Assembly: GCA_013812985.1 (NCBI GenBank)
Contig: JACCSN010000722.1
Location: 1 to 16,957, forward strand
DNA: 16,957 nucleotides
Source: Hyphomicrobiales bacterium
GTDB taxonomy: Bacteria > Pseudomonadota > Alphaproteobacteria > Rhizobiales > Afifellaceae
Direction of reading: 5' to 3'
Shown here: positions 7,526 to 14,639 of the stretch, one piece after another
Numbering within the stretch: position 1 is the first letter of the stretch
Layout: each line of letters opens with the position of its first letter
Program-made: the position numbers and the translations under genes
Notes under the pieces: model-generated
The model's input: the letters and a program-made list of their open reading frames with translations, nothing else
What the model was told of the DNA's origin: nothing
Databases searched by the model: none

Positions 7526-8631
7526 AGATCGCGGCCGTCGAAACGTTCCAGCTCCGCGGCGAGGGCGAGCAGGGCGGCTACGGATCTCCGTACGGCTTCG
7601 TCGTCAAAGTCGTGACGGAGGACGGCATCGTCGGCTATGGCGAGACCGACAGCATGCCGCCCGTGGTGGAGGCGATCGTCCACGCCCCATTTCTGAACGA
7701 GATGATGAGCGGCCTGGCAGCCGTCATCCTGGGGAATGACGCCGACTCGGCGGCAAGCTGGGATCGCATGTCCATGGCGGCTCTGGGCTATTCGCGGGAC
7801 GGCGGCGTCCGCCACGCCATGGCCGCCATCGACATCGCGCTGTGGGACATCAAGGGCAAGGCCGAGGGCAAGCCCGTCTGCGCGTTGCTCGGCGGGGCGA
7901 AGCGCGAGCGGCTGCGCGCCTACGCCACCCACCCGCTCGGCCTGACTCTGCGCGAGACCGCGTCGTTCGCCGAGATGCTGATCGAGGACGGCTTCAGCGC
8001 GGTCAAGTTCGGCTGGCGCCCCCTCGGCCCCGACCCCGATGGGGACGAGGCGATCGTGCGGACGCTGCGCGAGGCGATCGGACCGGAGGCCGATCTCCTC
8101 ATTGACGGCGGCATGGCCTGGGACCTCGAGGCCGCGAAGCTGCGGGCGGCGCGGTTCGCGCCATACCGGCCGTACTGGCTGGAGGAGCCGCTGCCGGCCT
8201 ACGACTTCGACGCCTATGCGGAGCTTCGCGCATCCTCGCCGGTCCGGATCGCCGCCGGCGAGATGTCGGCGAGTTACGCCGAGCTGCAGCACCTCGTTAA
8301 GCGCCGCGGCGTCGACGTCCTGCAGGTGGATGTATCCCGAACCGGGCTGACCGAGGCGATGCGCATCGCCGGTCTGGCCGCGCAATACGGCATCCCCTGC
8401 GTGAACCACACCTATTCGTATCTCTTCAACGCCGCCGCGTCGCTCCACTTCGCCGCCGCCGTCGAAATAACCGACCTCTTCGAATGTCAGGTCACGCCGA
8501 ACGGGCTCCGCGACGCCCTGGACGGGGGTCAGCTCCGGCCGCGGGACGGCTGGGCGTTCGTGCCGACCGCGCCGGGTCTAGGGGTCGAGGTCGACGAGGC
8601 CGTCCTGCGCCGGTTCCGGGTCCCGATATGA
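7522..8631 (+). CDS. Mandelate racemase/muconate lactonizing family enzyme (KxG variant)
   Basis: A 369-residue enolase-superfamily enzyme with N-terminal capping domain and C-terminal barrel. Numbering nearly coincides with mandelate racemase: metal ligands Asp195 (LIDGG), Glu221 (LEEP) and Glu247 (AGEM), and the base dyad Asp270 (LQVDVS) with His296 (VNHTYS) are all present, plus a likely acid Glu321 (FECQ). The KxK pair is K162-F-G164, so the second Lys, the S-face base of the racemase, is Gly. Loss of one of two opposed bases argues against racemisation and for dehydration through the His-Asp dyad; this is inference. The GTG start overlaps the previous stop and GGAG lies 9 bases upstream. 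The substrate is probably a hydroxylated carboxylate. Confidence 0.9.
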   Translation: MKIAAVETFQLRGEGEQGGYGSPYGFVVKVVTEDGIVGYGETDSMPPVVEAIVHAPFLNEMMSGLAAVILGNDADSAASWDRMSMAALGYSRDGGVRHAMAAIDIALWDIKGKAEGKPVCALLGGAKRERLRAYATHPLGLTLRETASFAEMLIEDGFSAVKFGWRPLGPDPDGDEAIVRTLREAIGPEADLLIDGGMAWDLEAAKLRAARFAPYRPYWLEEPLPAYDFDAYAELRASSPVRIAAGEMSASYAELQHLVKRRGVDVLQVDVSRTGLTEAMRIAGLAAQYGIPCVNHTYSYLFNAAASLHFAAAVEITDLFECQVTPNGLRDALDGGQLRPRDGWAFVPTAPGLGVEVDEAVLRRFRVPI

Positions 8632-8801
8632 CCGGCCGCAGTCGCTGTATGTTGGAGCAGATCGGATTGGCGCGGCAGGGCGACAGCCTGGCGCATTTGG
8701 GCGCCACGCCGGAAGCCGGAACGGCTGATATGGCGGTCGCAGCGGCCGGGATCGGCTGTCGGCAAAGGTCCGTTTTCGAGATTGCGTTCGTGTCGCCATG
8801 A
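8628..8801 (+). CDS. Possible 57-residue coupled small ORF
   Basis: An ORF of 57 residues (begins MTGRSRCMLEQ, ends VFEIAFVSP) exactly fills the only sizeable gap inside the enzyme operon. Its ATG overlaps the stop of the upstream enolase-family gene (ATGA), and its stop overlaps the ATG of the downstream SDR (ATGA). The SDR start has no visible Shine-Dalgarno sequence, so translation of this ORF could deliver ribosomes to it. Against it: I recognise no domain, it has no clear ribosome binding site, and by hand count about three quarters of third positions are G/C, lower than its neighbours. It could be a coupling leader, a small protein, a gene remnant or chance. Confidence 0.3.
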   Translation: MTGRSRCMLEQIGLARQGDSLAHLGATPEAGTADMAVAAAGIGCRQRSVFEIAFVSP

Positions 8802-9637
8802 ACAGCCGCCATTTGGCCGGAAAGTCAGCCTGGGTGACGGGCGGCGCGTCCGGGATGGGCCGCGCCACCGCCCTGGCGCTCGCGGCCGCCGGAGCCGATG
8901 TCGCGATCGGCTCCCTTGTGCAGAGCCAGCGCGCGGTCGCGCTACGGGACCAGAACGTCCATACGCCGGCGGACGAGGCGCTGGAGGGCACGAAGGCGGC
9001 GGTCGAAGCGCAAGGCGTCCGATGCATCGCTTCGCCGCTGGACGTTTGCTCGGACTGCTCCGTGGAGCAATCGTTCCGGGCCGTGATGGGCGGCTTCGAC
9101 AAGATCGACATCCTGATCAACGCCGCCGGGAGCTCCGCGCGCAAGCTGATCGCCGATCACCCCGACGACATCTGGCGGCGCATCATCGACACCAACCTGA
9201 ACGGCCCCTACCGGACGATCAAGCGGTGCTTTCCGGGGATGGTGGAGCGACGCTGGGGCCGGATCGTGAACTTCGCTTCCACAGCCGCCAATGTCGGTTA
9301 TGCCCGTCACAGCGCTTATTGCTCGTCCAAGGCGGGGCTCCTCGGATTGACGCGATGCGTGGCGCTCGAGGGCGCGCCGCACGGCGTCAGCTGCAATGCC
9401 ATCAATCCCGGCTATGTTGCGACCGGGAGCAATTATTCGGCGTCCGAGCAGGAGATCGAGATCGCCGGGCTCGATGTCAGCGTCGAAGAATATCGGGCGC
9501 GCATCGCCAGGGATCTTCCGCAGAAGCGCTTCCTCAACCCGGAGGAGGTGGGAGCGCTCGCCGCCTATCTCTGTCGTGACGAGGCTTTCGCCATCAATTC
9601 CGAGGACATCACCATCGCCATGGGGTCACAATGGTAA
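8798..9637 (+). CDS. SDR family oxidoreductase, first of a paralogous pair
   Basis: A 279-residue classical short-chain dehydrogenase/reductase, cytosolic and NAD(P)-dependent. It has TGGASGMG (residues 14-21) for the cofactor, NAAG near 108-111, and the catalytic set Ser161, Tyr174 and Lys178 (AYCSSK) in canonical S-x12-Y-x3-K spacing. The stretch between the glycine motif and NAAG is about 20 residues longer than in FabG-like SDRs (region about 41-68), an insertion shared with the paralogue at 10383. The C-terminus ends in GSQW. Beside an aldolase and dehydratases it probably oxidises a hydroxyl of a 2-keto-3-deoxy acid, as 2-keto-3-deoxy-L-fuconate or rhamnonate dehydrogenases do. The last codons overlap the aldolase start by 7 bases. 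Confidence 0.92.
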   Translation: MNSRHLAGKSAWVTGGASGMGRATALALAAAGADVAIGSLVQSQRAVALRDQNVHTPADEALEGTKAAVEAQGVRCIASPLDVCSDCSVEQSFRAVMGGFDKIDILINAAGSSARKLIADHPDDIWRRIIDTNLNGPYRTIKRCFPGMVERRWGRIVNFASTAANVGYARHSAYCSSKAGLLGLTRCVALEGAPHGVSCNAINPGYVATGSNYSASEQEIEIAGLDVSVEEYRARIARDLPQKRFLNPEEVGALAAYLCRDEAFAINSEDITIAMGSQW

Positions 9638-10386
9638 AATCCGGGGTTAATTCCGGTCAGCCGCGCCTCGCATTCTGGCTTGAGCGCGACAATCTCGCCG
9701 CCTGCGAAATCGCGGCGCTCGCCGGCTTCGAGCTCGTCATCATCGACATGGAGCACGGCGCCCTCGGCCCCGAGGCGCTCGACCGTATCGTCGCGCACTG
9801 CCGCGCCAGCCGGCTCGTGTGCTACGTCCGGGTCGCGGCGCCCGACCGGATGCTGATCCAGCAAGCGCTTGATTTCGGGGCTGACGGCGTCATGCTGCCG
9901 CAGATCGTCGACGCTGGCCATGCCGTCGAAGTTGCCGCCTATGCCAAATATCCGCCGCTGGGGAGCCGCGGCGTCGGCTATAGCCGGACGATGCGCTACG
10001 GTTGGGTCGAGGACGGGTTCTTCGAGGCGGAGAACCGGCGCACCTTGTGCTGCCTCATGATCGAGACGCCCGGCGCGCTCCGCGATGTCGATACGATCGT
10101 GAACCTGGACACGGTCGATGGGCTCTTCATCGGCCCCTCCGATCTGTCGATGACCCGCGGCCGCGGCCCCTTCCGTTTCTCGGCGGGCGACGCCGAGGAC
10201 TTCCGCACGGTGGCCGCGGCCGCCAGCCGGGCCGGCAAACCGCTTGGCCTTCCGACGCCCAGCCGCCCCGGCTACGATCTCGCGGTCGAGCTGAAGGCCG
10301 ACTACGTCACCATATCCGACGATCTCTCGGCTCTGCAGGCTGGCTTCAAGCAGGCGTTGAACATGGCGCGATCGGGGACCGGTTGA
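9631..10386 (+). CDS. HpcH/HpaI family class II aldolase
   Basis: A 251-residue metal-dependent aldolase of the HpcH/HpaI family, which cleaves 2-keto-3-deoxy (or 2,4-diketo) acids to pyruvate or another 2-oxoacid plus an aldehyde or acid. The residues line up with HpaI offset by three or four: catalytic His42 (DMEHG), Arg67 (YVRVA), and metal ligands Glu145 (MIETP) and Asp171 (GPSDLS). Relatives include 2-keto-3-deoxy-L-rhamnonate aldolase and 4-hydroxy-2-oxoheptanedioate aldolase; sequence alone does not separate these. It sits between two paralogous SDR genes and overlaps both (7 bases upstream, TTGA downstream), so the three are likely made in fixed proportion. It is the cleavage step of the proposed pathway. 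Confidence 0.92.
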   Translation: MVKSGVNSGQPRLAFWLERDNLAACEIAALAGFELVIIDMEHGALGPEALDRIVAHCRASRLVCYVRVAAPDRMLIQQALDFGADGVMLPQIVDAGHAVEVAAYAKYPPLGSRGVGYSRTMRYGWVEDGFFEAENRRTLCCLMIETPGALRDVDTIVNLDTVDGLFIGPSDLSMTRGRGPFRFSAGDAEDFRTVAAAASRAGKPLGLPTPSRPGYDLAVELKADYVTISDDLSALQAGFKQALNMARSGTG

Positions 10387-11216
10387 GCGATCGTTTCCTC
10401 ATCGGACGGAGCGCCTGGGTCACCGGCGGCGTGACCGGCATCGGCCGGGCGATCGCGCTGGCTTTGGCCGAATCCGGCGCCAATGTCTCGATCGGCTCGC
10501 TGCTCGCCGGCGGCGCCCTCCCGCAAGCCGCCTATGCGGCGCTGCCGACCATTGCGGCCCTCGACGAGGCGGCGAAAGCCATCGAGGAGAGAGGCGTCGC
10601 GTGCTTCGCCGCCGGCCTCGATTTGCGCCTGGACGAGGACGTGGACCGCTTCCATAGCGCCGCGGTGGCTCGGCTCGGGCCTGTCGACATCCTGGTCAAT
10701 GCCGCCGGGATCTCGGCTCAGGAGGAGATGCTCGGTCACAGCGACGAGACCTGGGAGACGGTGCTCGACGTCAACCTCAACGGACCTTATCGCACGACGA
10801 AAAGGTGCATGAGGAGCATGATCGAGCGCCGCTGGGGGCGCATCGTCAACATCGCCTCCACCGCCGCGGCTGTCGGCTATCCCCGCCACAGCGCCTATTG
10901 CGCCTCGAAGTCCGCGCTGCTCGGGCTGACCCGCTGCGTGGCGCTGGAGGGCGCCGAGCATGGCGTCACCTGCAACGCCATCAATCCGGGCTGGGTGGCG
11001 ACCGAGATGATGCGGCTCGGTTCGGAACGGCGGATCGCCCAGGGCGGCCCCGGCGCGACCCCGGCGGAGAACATGGCCCTGTTGGCCGAGACCATGCCGC
11101 AGAAGCGTCTCATTCCGGCCGAGGAGGTCGCCGCCTTCGTCGTGTTCCTGTGCCGTGACGAGGCGCTTGGCCTGACCGGCGAGGCGATCACCATGGCCGG
11201 CGGCTCGGTCTGGTGA
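10383..11216 (+). CDS. SDR family oxidoreductase, second of a paralogous pair (TTG start)
   Basis: A 277-residue classical SDR, clearly paralogous to the gene at 8798: both share long identical blocks such as HSAYC-SK, LLGLTRCVALEGA and CNAINPG, and both end GS-W. Cofactor motif TGGVTGIG (14-21), NAAG near 106-109, catalytic Ser159, Tyr172 and Lys176. The start is read as TTG at 10383 inside a TTGA overlap, because the protein then begins SDRFLIGRSAWVTGG, aligning with the paralogue's SRHLAGKSAWVTGG; no ATG or GTG lies nearby, and longer starts run through the aldolase coding region. GGGGA lies about 5 bases upstream. After about residue 205 the two SDRs diverge, a substrate-binding region, so they probably act on different substrates or different steps. 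Confidence 0.92.
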   Translation: MSDRFLIGRSAWVTGGVTGIGRAIALALAESGANVSIGSLLAGGALPQAAYAALPTIAALDEAAKAIEERGVACFAAGLDLRLDEDVDRFHSAAVARLGPVDILVNAAGISAQEEMLGHSDETWETVLDVNLNGPYRTTKRCMRSMIERRWGRIVNIASTAAAVGYPRHSAYCASKSALLGLTRCVALEGAEHGVTCNAINPGWVATEMMRLGSERRIAQGGPGATPAENMALLAETMPQKRLIPAEEVAAFVVFLCRDEALGLTGEAITMAGGSVW

Positions 11217-12442
11217 GCGCGACCGCGGGCACCGACCGCTCGATGAAGATCAGCCGGATCACCACCACGATCGTGAGCGTGCCCTTCGTCGCGCCGATCC
11301 GCTGGTCGGGCGGGGCGAACGAGGACTGGACCCGCATCATCGTCGAGATGGAGACCGCCGACGGCCACTTCGGGCTCGGCGAGACGCTCGGCGGCACGGT
11401 CACCAAGGCGCTGATCGACACCGAGATCGCCCCCATGTTCCTCGGCGAGAACCCGTTCGACCTGGAGCGGATCCTGTCGAAAGCGACCTTCGTGCCGCTC
11501 TATTATGGCAAGTGCGGCTATTGCGCGATCGCGGCGCTGGAAGTCGCCTGCTGGGACTTGATGGGCAAGGCGACCGGCCAGCCCGTCTGCCGTCTCCTCG
11601 GCGGCCGGCTCCGCGAGGAGATTCCGTTCGCCGCTTACGTCTATCACCGCAACTCGAATAAAGAGGGGGCTGGCCGCGTCGACACGGTCGAGGATGTGGT
11701 CGCCCGCGCGGAGGAACTGGTCGAAGCGCATGGCTTCACGACGATCAAGTACAAGGGCGGCGTGAAGACGCCGGAGGAGGAGATCGAGATCCTGCGCGCG
11801 CTCAGGGCCCGTTTTCCCGCCGCCAAGCTCCGCTACGATCCACAGGCGATCCATTCCGCCGCCACCGCCATCCGCATCGGCAAGGCCATAGAGCCGCTCG
11901 ACCTCGAATATTACGAGGACCCGTGCTGGGGGAACGTCGCGATGGCGCGGGTGCGCGAGCGCGTCGCCGTTCCGATCGCCACGAATATGTGCGTCATCGA
12001 CCTCGACAGCGCCGCGGAGGGGATCACGCTCGGCTCGGTGGACGTCATCCTCGGCGACATCTTCGAATGGGGCGGCGTCTCGGCCATGGTGAAGCTGCGC
12101 GGCGCTTGCGAGATGTTCCAGGTCAACCTCAACTTCCACAGCGCCGGCGAGCTCGGCATCGCCACTGCCGCGTACCTCCATGTCGCCGCCTCGACCGCGG
12201 CGCTGCCGCATGCCCTCGACACGCACGCCACCGAGCTCGCCGGCGAGGTGATCGCGGACGGCGTGGTGGCGCTCACCGCTCGCGGCACGATGCGGGTGCC
12301 GGACGGGGCAGGCCTGGGCGTGACATTGGACGCGGACCGGTTCGCAGCCGCGGCGGAGGCGTTCCGGCGCCAGGGCGACAGAAGCGTCTACGCCGAAGAT
12401 ACAAGCCGCGCCGGCGTGATCCCGGTGAAGATGATGATGTGA
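11213..12442 (+). CDS. Glucarate-dehydratase-like enolase superfamily enzyme
   Basis: A 409-residue enolase-superfamily enzyme (399 if it starts at ATG 11243, MKISRI, the usual family start; GTG 11213 is favoured only by its GTGA overlap). Residues numbered from 11213: K179-x-K181 (IKYKGG), metal ligands Asp209 (RYDPQ), Glu235 (YYEDP) and Asn258 (ATNMC), and the His309 (NFHSAGELG)/Asp282 (LGDIFEWGG) dyad. Asn as third metal ligand in ATNM and this His-Asp arrangement are hallmarks of glucarate dehydratase, and most residue spacings match that enzyme. Known members dehydrate acid sugars to 2-keto-3-deoxy acids. The true substrate may differ from glucarate, because the neighbourhood lacks a typical glucarate pathway. 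Confidence 0.88.
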   Translation: MSATAGTDRSMKISRITTTIVSVPFVAPIRWSGGANEDWTRIIVEMETADGHFGLGETLGGTVTKALIDTEIAPMFLGENPFDLERILSKATFVPLYYGKCGYCAIAALEVACWDLMGKATGQPVCRLLGGRLREEIPFAAYVYHRNSNKEGAGRVDTVEDVVARAEELVEAHGFTTIKYKGGVKTPEEEIEILRALRARFPAAKLRYDPQAIHSAATAIRIGKAIEPLDLEYYEDPCWGNVAMARVRERVAVPIATNMCVIDLDSAAEGITLGSVDVILGDIFEWGGVSAMVKLRGACEMFQVNLNFHSAGELGIATAAYLHVAASTAALPHALDTHATELAGEVIADGVVALTARGTMRVPDGAGLGVTLDADRFAAAAEAFRRQGDRSVYAEDTSRAGVIPVKMMM

Positions 12443-12448
12443 GGGGAC

Positions 12449-13624
12449 ATGCGGATCACCGGCGTCGAGACCTTCCCGCTCCGCTACGAGATGCCCTACC
12501 CGATCACTTATGCCCGCGGCGAGTATCAGACGCGGGAGGCGGTCCTGGTGAGGGTGCATACCGACGACCCGGACATCTTCGGCTGGGGGGAGGCCGCCAT
12601 GTGGGGAGGACCTTTCGCCGTCACCGTCGCCACGATCGAGGCGGAGATCGCGCCGCTGATCGTGGGAGAGGATCCGCGCCGCCCGGAATACGTTTGGGAG
12701 AAGGTCTACCAGTCGACTTATTATCACGGCCGCAAGGGCATCCTGCTCGCCTGCCTGTCGGGCGTCGACATCGCGCTATGGGACATCGTGGGCAAGGCGG
12801 CGGGCCAGCCGCTCTGGCGCCTGCTGGGCGGCTTCGGGCGTCCGCTCGCTACTTATGCCTCGGCTGGCTATTACCGCCGCGACTACCCGCTCGACGCCTT
12901 CGCCGCGGACGTCGCTAAGGCCCGGAAGGAGGGTTTCCGCGGCTACAAGATGAAGATCGGCAACATCCCGCAGGTGGTCCATGGGGGGGTCCTCGCGGAC
13001 GTGCCCCTCCGCCGCAGCTTCGACGAGGACATGGCGCGGGTGCGGGCGGCGCGCGAGGCGATCGGTTCCGACCGCAACCTGATGGTGGACGCCAACACAT
13101 CGCTCTCGAGCCGGGTCGCGATGCGCTACGCCCAGGCCCTGGAGCCGCTGAACGTTCGCTGGTTCGAGGAGCCGACGCAGCCGGAAGACGTGGAGGGCTG
13201 CGCCGAGCTTGCCCGCCGGACCCGCGTTCCGATCGCCGGATTCGAGACCGAATCGGGAAAATACCAATTCGCCCGGCTCATCGACGCCGGCGCCATTCAG
13301 GTCGCGCAGTTCGACCTGGTCCAGGTCGGCGGGTTCACCGAGGCGCGCAAGATCGCGGCTTACGCCCAGATGCGTCATCTGCCGGTGACCGCCAAGAACT
13401 ATTCCACCGCGGTGAGCACCGCGGCGGCTCTGCAATTTCTGTTCGCGCTTCCGAACGCCGACTATTTCGAGCTCGACCAGGATCCGAATGGGCTGAACAC
13501 AGACCTTAGCGAAACGCCGCTCTTCAATCTGGACGAGGGAATGGCCGTCCCGAGCGGCGATGAGCCCGGGCTCGGCGTCCGGATCGACGAAGCCGCCCTG
13601 GAGCGCTTCCGCGTGCGGTCCTAG
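12449..13624 (+). CDS. Enolase superfamily enzyme, KxK type lacking the His base
   Basis: A 391-residue third enolase-superfamily enzyme, starting at ATG 12449 with GAGGGG just upstream (12441-12446) that overlaps the previous stop. Visible: K167-x-K169 (YKMKIG), metal ligands Asp214 (VDAN), Glu240/241 (FEEP) and Glu266 (GFETES), and Asp289 (QFDLVQVGG). Where mandelate racemase and many sugar dehydratases have the catalytic His there is Asn317 (AKNYST). It therefore retains the KxK-side base but not the His-Asp base, the reverse of the enzyme at 7522. A KxK-only enzyme could be a dehydratase, epimerase or lactone-forming enzyme; I cannot choose. It is the last gene of the operon and ends 6 bases from a convergent gene. 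Confidence 0.9.
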   Translation: MRITGVETFPLRYEMPYPITYARGEYQTREAVLVRVHTDDPDIFGWGEAAMWGGPFAVTVATIEAEIAPLIVGEDPRRPEYVWEKVYQSTYYHGRKGILLACLSGVDIALWDIVGKAAGQPLWRLLGGFGRPLATYASAGYYRRDYPLDAFAADVAKARKEGFRGYKMKIGNIPQVVHGGVLADVPLRRSFDEDMARVRAAREAIGSDRNLMVDANTSLSSRVAMRYAQALEPLNVRWFEEPTQPEDVEGCAELARRTRVPIAGFETESGKYQFARLIDAGAIQVAQFDLVQVGGFTEARKIAAYAQMRHLPVTAKNYSTAVSTAAALQFLFALPNADYFELDQDPNGLNTDLSETPLFNLDEGMAVPSGDEPGLGVRIDEAALERFRVRS

Positions 13625-13630
13625 CTCTGG

Positions 13631-14410
13631 TCAGAACGTGCCCGGATAGGTGCCGCCGTCCAGCAGGATGTTCTGCCCCGTGATGTAGCCCGCCTTGCCG
13701 CTGCACAGAAAGGCGCAGGCCGCCCCGAACTCCTCCGGCCTGCCGAAACGGCCCGATGCCTCGGCCTTTCGCCAGATCTCGAATTGTTCCTCCACCGAAC
13801 GGCCCGCCGGTTCGGCGACGGCGCGGGCCGTCTCGCGCAGCCGGTCGGTCTCAAAGGAGCCGGGGAGCAGGTTATTGATGGTCACGCCGTGCCGGGAGAC
13901 ATCGCGCGCCAGCCCGGCGACGAAACCGGTGAGACCGCTCCGCGCGCCGTTGGAGAGCCCGAGATAGGGAATCGGCGCCTTCACTGCCCCGGACGTGATG
14001 TTGACGATGCGGCCGAAGCGGCGATCGATCATGCCGTCGATGGTGGCCTTGATCAGCTCGATGGCGCTCAGCATGTTGGCGTCCAGCGCTTTCAGCCAGT
14101 CCTCGCGGGACCAGTCGCGGAAGTCGCCGGCCGGCGGCCCTCCGGCATTGTTCACCAGGATGTCCGGCTGCGGGCAGACCTCGAGCAAGGCACCCCGGCC
14201 CTGCGTCGTCGAGATGTCGGCCGCGATCGCGACGACCTCGCCGCCGGTCTCCTGCCGGATTTGGCGCGCCGTCTCGGCGACACGATCCGGATCGAGGCCG
14301 TTCACAACAACCTTCACGCCTTCGACCGCCAGCGCCGTCGCGCAGGCCCGCCCCAGCCCACGGCTTGAAGCGCAGACGATCGCGGTTCTGCCGGCCAGCT
14401 CCATATCCAT
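13631..14410 (-). CDS. SDR-fold oxidoreductase lacking YxxxK
   Basis: A 259-residue short-chain dehydrogenase-fold protein on the opposite strand. The nucleotide site is present (SSRGLG, about residues 15-20; NNAGG 87-91) and the catalytic Ser140 (NITS) is there, but the two positions 13 and 17 residues later, normally Tyr and Lys, are Ser153 and Arg157 (GLSNGARSG). This PIPxLGLSNxxR form recurs in a divergent SDR subgroup, so it is probably real. Tyr149 is nearby but at the wrong spacing. Activity is uncertain. ATG at 14410 is chosen because GAGG lies just upstream on the minus strand and the N-terminus MDMELAGRTAIV fits the fold; a longer in-frame start to 14554 has no family support. Its stop faces the operon's last stop across 6 bases. 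Confidence 0.85.
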   Translation of the reverse strand: MDMELAGRTAIVCASSRGLGRACATALAVEGVKVVVNGLDPDRVAETARQIRQETGGEVVAIAADISTTQGRGALLEVCPQPDILVNNAGGPPAGDFRDWSREDWLKALDANMLSAIELIKATIDGMIDRRFGRIVNITSGAVKAPIPYLGLSNGARSGLTGFVAGLARDVSRHGVTINNLLPGSFETDRLRETARAVAEPAGRSVEEQFEIWRKAEASGRFGRPEEFGAACAFLCSGKAGYITGQNILLDGGTYPGTF

Positions 14411-14639
14411 TGATGGTCGCCTCGGTAATTGATTCCACGGCGTGATCGAATTCAGGCGCGAACGGCACGCGCGATTCGGGCGAATGGAGGCAGCCCCTGG
14501 GACATTGGCGGGCCACGCTCGACGACGATGAGCACGATGTCTACGCCAAAACACGATGATCAGGGCGGTTCACTACAGTCGCTCGCGCCGGCAGCCCGTC
14601 CGCGTGACGCCGGCCAGCCGATCAAGCCAGCGCGAGGTG
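14411..14639. other. Intergenic region with no convincing gene
   Basis: 229 bases between two minus-strand genes. It should contain the promoter of the SDR-fold gene ending at 13631; an AT-richer patch at about 14427-14455 is the most promoter-like part, but no clear -35/-10 pair is seen. Short ORFs crossing it have no recognisable domain or ribosome binding site. Confidence 0.3.

Noticed and set aside
10895..12727. A long minus-strand open frame of about 610 codons
   Set aside because: It lies antisense to two well-supported genes (an SDR and a glucarate-dehydratase-like enzyme), has no recognisable domain and a composition rich in Arg, Asp and His; long antisense frames are expected in GC-rich DNA.
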